A stretch of DNA of 7,279 bases from an uncultured Alphaproteobacteria bacterium (GTDB lineage Bacteria; Pseudomonadota; Alphaproteobacteria; Rickettsiales; UBA1997), in the NCBI GenBank assembly GCA_903898475.1, contig CAIUFU010000163.1, positions 1 through 7,279 of the forward strand, read 5' to 3'. Under the pieces are notes generated by a model. It searched no databases, was not told the DNA's origin, and saw nothing but the letters and a program-made list of their open reading frames with translations. Below, piece by piece: positions 5,730 to 7,279 of the stretch (its first letter is position 1; the number at the start of each line of letters is the position of its first letter). Both the position numbers and the translations under genes were made by a program.

Positions 5730-6254
5730 ATGAAAATTAATCAAATGGCTTTCAAGTTGGCCGCACTGGTTACGGCGGCTACGCTGTTGTGTTCTTGCGA
5801 TAGCATAAAAAGCAAATCTCAGCCGGCGGATGATTGTAGTCGGGTTTTTGAAAAGTCTAATTCGGCAGCAAACGAAACTCCGCGCGGTACCTGCAAAACC
5901 TTGTCGGTGAAAATAAGTGATGAGGCTAAATGTAAAATTTCGGGGTCGAATTCGGTCGATGGTTTTTTGCAAGAGGTAAGTAAAAATAAAGAAACTCGAA
6001 TCGTTGCCGTGGTGCCGATAAAAAAGTGGGCTAGCGAATTGTCTTACCCCAACCAACTGAAGTACTATTATTTTAAGCTCAAATTCAAAGAGCACTTTGA
6101 AAGCGACCTCTTTGCCACGCTGACAGATTTTCGCTACAAAGGCATGAATTGTGAATTTGCCGGCAGCAAGCTTACAGCTTGGATTGGCGAAGGTAGAGTG
6201 ATTACAGCTTTTGAAGGTGACGAAAATGTTAAAAAAAAGGGGTCAGATCTCTAA
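5730..6254 (+). CDS. Small cysteine-containing lipoprotein of unknown function
   Basis: A 174-residue product with a lipoprotein signal: basic start (MKINQMAFK), hydrophobic core AALVTAATLL and the lipobox-like L20-C21-S22-C23. Cys23 is the likely lipidated residue; a Cys at -2 is unusual. Asp24 at +2 would, by the Lol rule of enteric bacteria, favour inner-membrane retention, though the rule may not hold here. The mature part has Cys36, Cys55, Cys68 and Cys141, enough for two disulfides. It also contains a hydrophobic strand (RIVAVVPI), an aromatic/basic patch (QLKYYYFKLKFKEHF, 109-123) and a final AWIGEGRVITAF strand. I recognise no family. The last seven residues (KKKGSDL) and the stop are encoded by a repeat element, so the original C-terminus was probably altered by insertion. 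A larger antisense frame over the same DNA lacks comparable signals. Confidence 0.75.
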   Translation: MKINQMAFKLAALVTAATLLCSCDSIKSKSQPADDCSRVFEKSNSAANETPRGTCKTLSVKISDEAKCKISGSNSVDGFLQEVSKNKETRIVAVVPIKKWASELSYPNQLKYYYFKLKFKEHFESDLFATLTDFRYKGMNCEFAGSKLTAWIGEGRVITAFEGDENVKKKGSDL

Positions 6255-6274
6255 AAAAAAGGGGTTAGATTTCG
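6231..6274. repeat. 22-nt imperfect tandem duplication at the edge of the palindromic element
   Basis: Two adjacent copies, 6231-6252 and 6253-6274, share the pattern A8-GGGGT-Y-AGAT-Y-TC. They differ at three positions, two of them C/T. The second copy overlaps the left arm of the large palindrome. The first copy can also pair with the right arm, with one wobble over 13 nt, giving an alternative fold. The first copy encodes the end of the lipoprotein and its stop. Confidence 0.8.
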
Positions 6275-6322
6275 ATACCCGACACTGAAATAGTTAAGTG
6301 TCGGGTGTCGAGATTTGACCCC
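6253..6322 (-). terminator. Intrinsic terminator shape for the minus-strand hypothetical gene
   Basis: Read on the minus strand, the palindrome (arms 6322-6297 and 6286-6261) begins 8 nt after the stop of the hypothetical gene. It is followed directly by eight Ts (complement of the A-run 6260-6253). Four A/C mismatches weaken the lower stem on this strand, but the distal ten pairs (AGTGTCGGGT and its complement) and the GGGGT foot are intact. On the + strand the hairpin is better paired but is followed only by TTCTTC, so termination should favour the minus strand. Confidence 0.6.
6261..6322. repeat. REP-like palindromic element, 26-nt arms, 10-nt loop
   Basis: Left arm 6261-6286 (GGGGTTAGATTTCG then ATACCCGACACT) is complementary to right arm 6297-6322 (AGTGTCGGGTGTCG then AGATTTGACCCC), with loop GAAATAGTTA. 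The arms differ at four positions, all transitions. In a + strand transcript all four become G-U wobbles, so the RNA can pair over its full length. The GGGGTCAGATCT-like ends recall sequences I associate with REP elements mobilised by RAYT-type (Y1) transposases. No transposase is present here, so mobilisation in trans is an inference. Confidence 0.75.
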
Positions 6323-6330
6323 TTCTTCGT

Positions 6331-7275
6331 TTATCCGTTTGTCTCAAACGTTAAACCAAAGCTTTTGTATTGCTCATCATCAACAACTGATTGCAGGTAA
6401 CCATCTGGATATCCTTTAATTTCGTTTTTTAGTAACGAAAAAAGCTCAGCTCCCATATCAGTTAGTATTGTAAAGCATGCTATGTTTATGGAGATTTCTC
6501 CTCCGGAGATTGGCTGCTTTGTGATATAAAATTTGGCTTTTTCTTGATCTAAGACTCTGCCTTTAACAGGAAGGTTATTTAAAAGTTCAGCAAACTCTTT
6601 TCTGTTGTGCTCATTGCTTAAATGTTCTTTCAAAGATTCTTCTGTAGCAGGAATACCTTTTAGATTAATTGTAGGTACAAGAAATTTCCAAATCAAAATA
6701 CCGTGAATATTCACGGCGTCTACTTTTGGAGTGTAAGATTTTCCACCAACCGCATCCTGATTGTAAAAGATACGACCAAGAAATTTTATATTATCGCTAC
6801 CAGATTGGTTGAAGTTTTTGGCCTTAAAGTCATTCTCAATACCTTTGTACTTCAATATGCCATTACCCACAACGTATCTGAACATCTCGTGTATTATCTC
6901 TAGTTGTGAGTCGGTAATGCTGGTAATAAAATCAATAGTTTCCTTCGAGATAGAAAACTTTTCATCACTAACTTTTTGTGCCGCTTTTTTTAACAAGGCT
7001 TTTATTTTTTCCTGCCTGTTGTTATGTATGTACGATATTATTTCATGATATATGTCATATTCATCATTTGTGATTTTATCATCTTTTTTGATATCTAGCT
7101 CCACATCCAAAATACATTTCATTATCTCATCTTGTTCATCTTTAGTTGCGCAACTCAGCAAGATAAATCCAGTTCTAAGATTTCCAATAATTGCATCTTT
7201 GGTAACTTCTCTGTTGTAATATTTGGTAATCAGATCAAAGAGTATTTTTTTATTTTCTTGTATGTTTGAATTCAT
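6331..7275 (-). CDS. AT-rich hypothetical protein, mostly helical with a C-terminal alpha/beta part
   Basis: A 314-residue product. The ATG at 7275 is only 4 nt from the window edge; the frame stays open to the edge, so an earlier start and the RBS cannot be judged. No signal peptide or membrane segment is seen. Residues 1-105 look helical and charged (KCILDVELDIKKDDK, IKALLKKAAQKV). Residues 110-150 form a helix pair (SKETIDFITSITDSQLEIIHEMF). Residues 160-205 mix helix and strands (NIKFLGRIFYN, VNIHGILIWKFLVPTINL), and 245-282 end in ISINIACFTILTDMGAELFSLLK. The late LTxxGxELxxL element after a strand recalls DUF2806/TIGR03899-like proteins, but this is a weak, by-eye resemblance and no function should be drawn from it. 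Base composition is lower in G+C than its neighbours (about 23% over 7021-7080), and the gene abuts a palindromic repeat. Both fit acquisition by transfer. Confidence 0.65.
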   Translation of the reverse strand: MNSNIQENKKILFDLITKYYNREVTKDAIIGNLRTGFILLSCATKDEQDEIMKCILDVELDIKKDDKITNDEYDIYHEIISYIHNNRQEKIKALLKKAAQKVSDEKFSISKETIDFITSITDSQLEIIHEMFRYVVGNGILKYKGIENDFKAKNFNQSGSDNIKFLGRIFYNQDAVGGKSYTPKVDAVNIHGILIWKFLVPTINLKGIPATEESLKEHLSNEHNRKEFAELLNNLPVKGRVLDQEKAKFYITKQPISGGEISINIACFTILTDMGAELFSLLKNEIKGYPDGYLQSVVDDEQYKSFGLTFETNG

Positions 7276-7279
7276 TTTA

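Noticed and set aside
5631..6095. 154-codon minus-strand frame opposite the lipoprotein gene
   Set aside because: No RBS or recognisable domain; the + strand frame has a strong RBS, a signal peptide and a lipobox.
1..7279. CRISPR array, tRNA, rRNA or phage attachment site
   Set aside because: No regularly spaced repeats, no cloverleaf-like stretch with the GGTTCRA-type arm, and no duplicated att-like sequence were seen on either strand by eye.

Overview
The window looks like chromosomal DNA of a moderately AT-rich Gram-negative bacterium. The evidence is an outer-membrane TolC-family channel with its HlyD-type periplasmic adaptor, a lipoprotein with a lipobox, and a Tim44-like membrane protein with the Gly/Ser/Arg-rich N-terminus common in Proteobacteria. 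I would guess an alphaproteobacterium or a neighbouring lineage, but no gene here fixes the taxonomy. Most visible starts lack a Shine-Dalgarno sequence and sit in A-rich leaders.

Left part (1-2875, + strand): the 3' end of an HlyD-family adaptor, a complete TolC-family outer-membrane protein and a two-domain Sua5-type L-threonylcarbamoyladenylate synthase follow each other with gaps of 4 and 12 nt, so they are probably one operon. The adaptor and channel are two of the three parts of a type I secretion or efflux machine; the inner-membrane pump is not visible and probably lies upstream. The third gene is housekeeping tRNA modification (t6A37) and is probably just carried along.

Middle (2887-4527): a Tim44-like membrane protein gene (- strand) converges on the synthase gene. 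It is divergent from ohr, an organic hydroperoxide reductase gene. The roughly 100-nt divergent spacer holds an 18-bp imperfect palindrome just upstream of ohr, a good operator candidate. A 184-nt gap follows ohr. It ends in a hairpin with a T-run and carries an open, protein-like but start-less frame on the minus strand.

Right part (4545-7279): a fused protein with an N-terminal DUF1016-type (YhcG N-terminal) domain and a C-terminal staphylococcal-nuclease-like domain; a 183-nt gap with a strong stem-loop; a small cysteine-containing lipoprotein with a clear RBS; and a markedly AT-rich hypothetical gene on the minus strand. Between the last two lies a REP-like palindrome with 26-nt arms, preceded by a 22-nt tandem duplication. 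It supplies the last codons and stop of the lipoprotein gene and an intrinsic-terminator shape for the converging gene. The right part has the character of an accessory region (orphan genes, nuclease fusion, repeat insertion). The most interesting items are the nuclease fusion with an altered metal-ligand position, and the palindromic element whose arm differences are all G-U compatible on one strand only.
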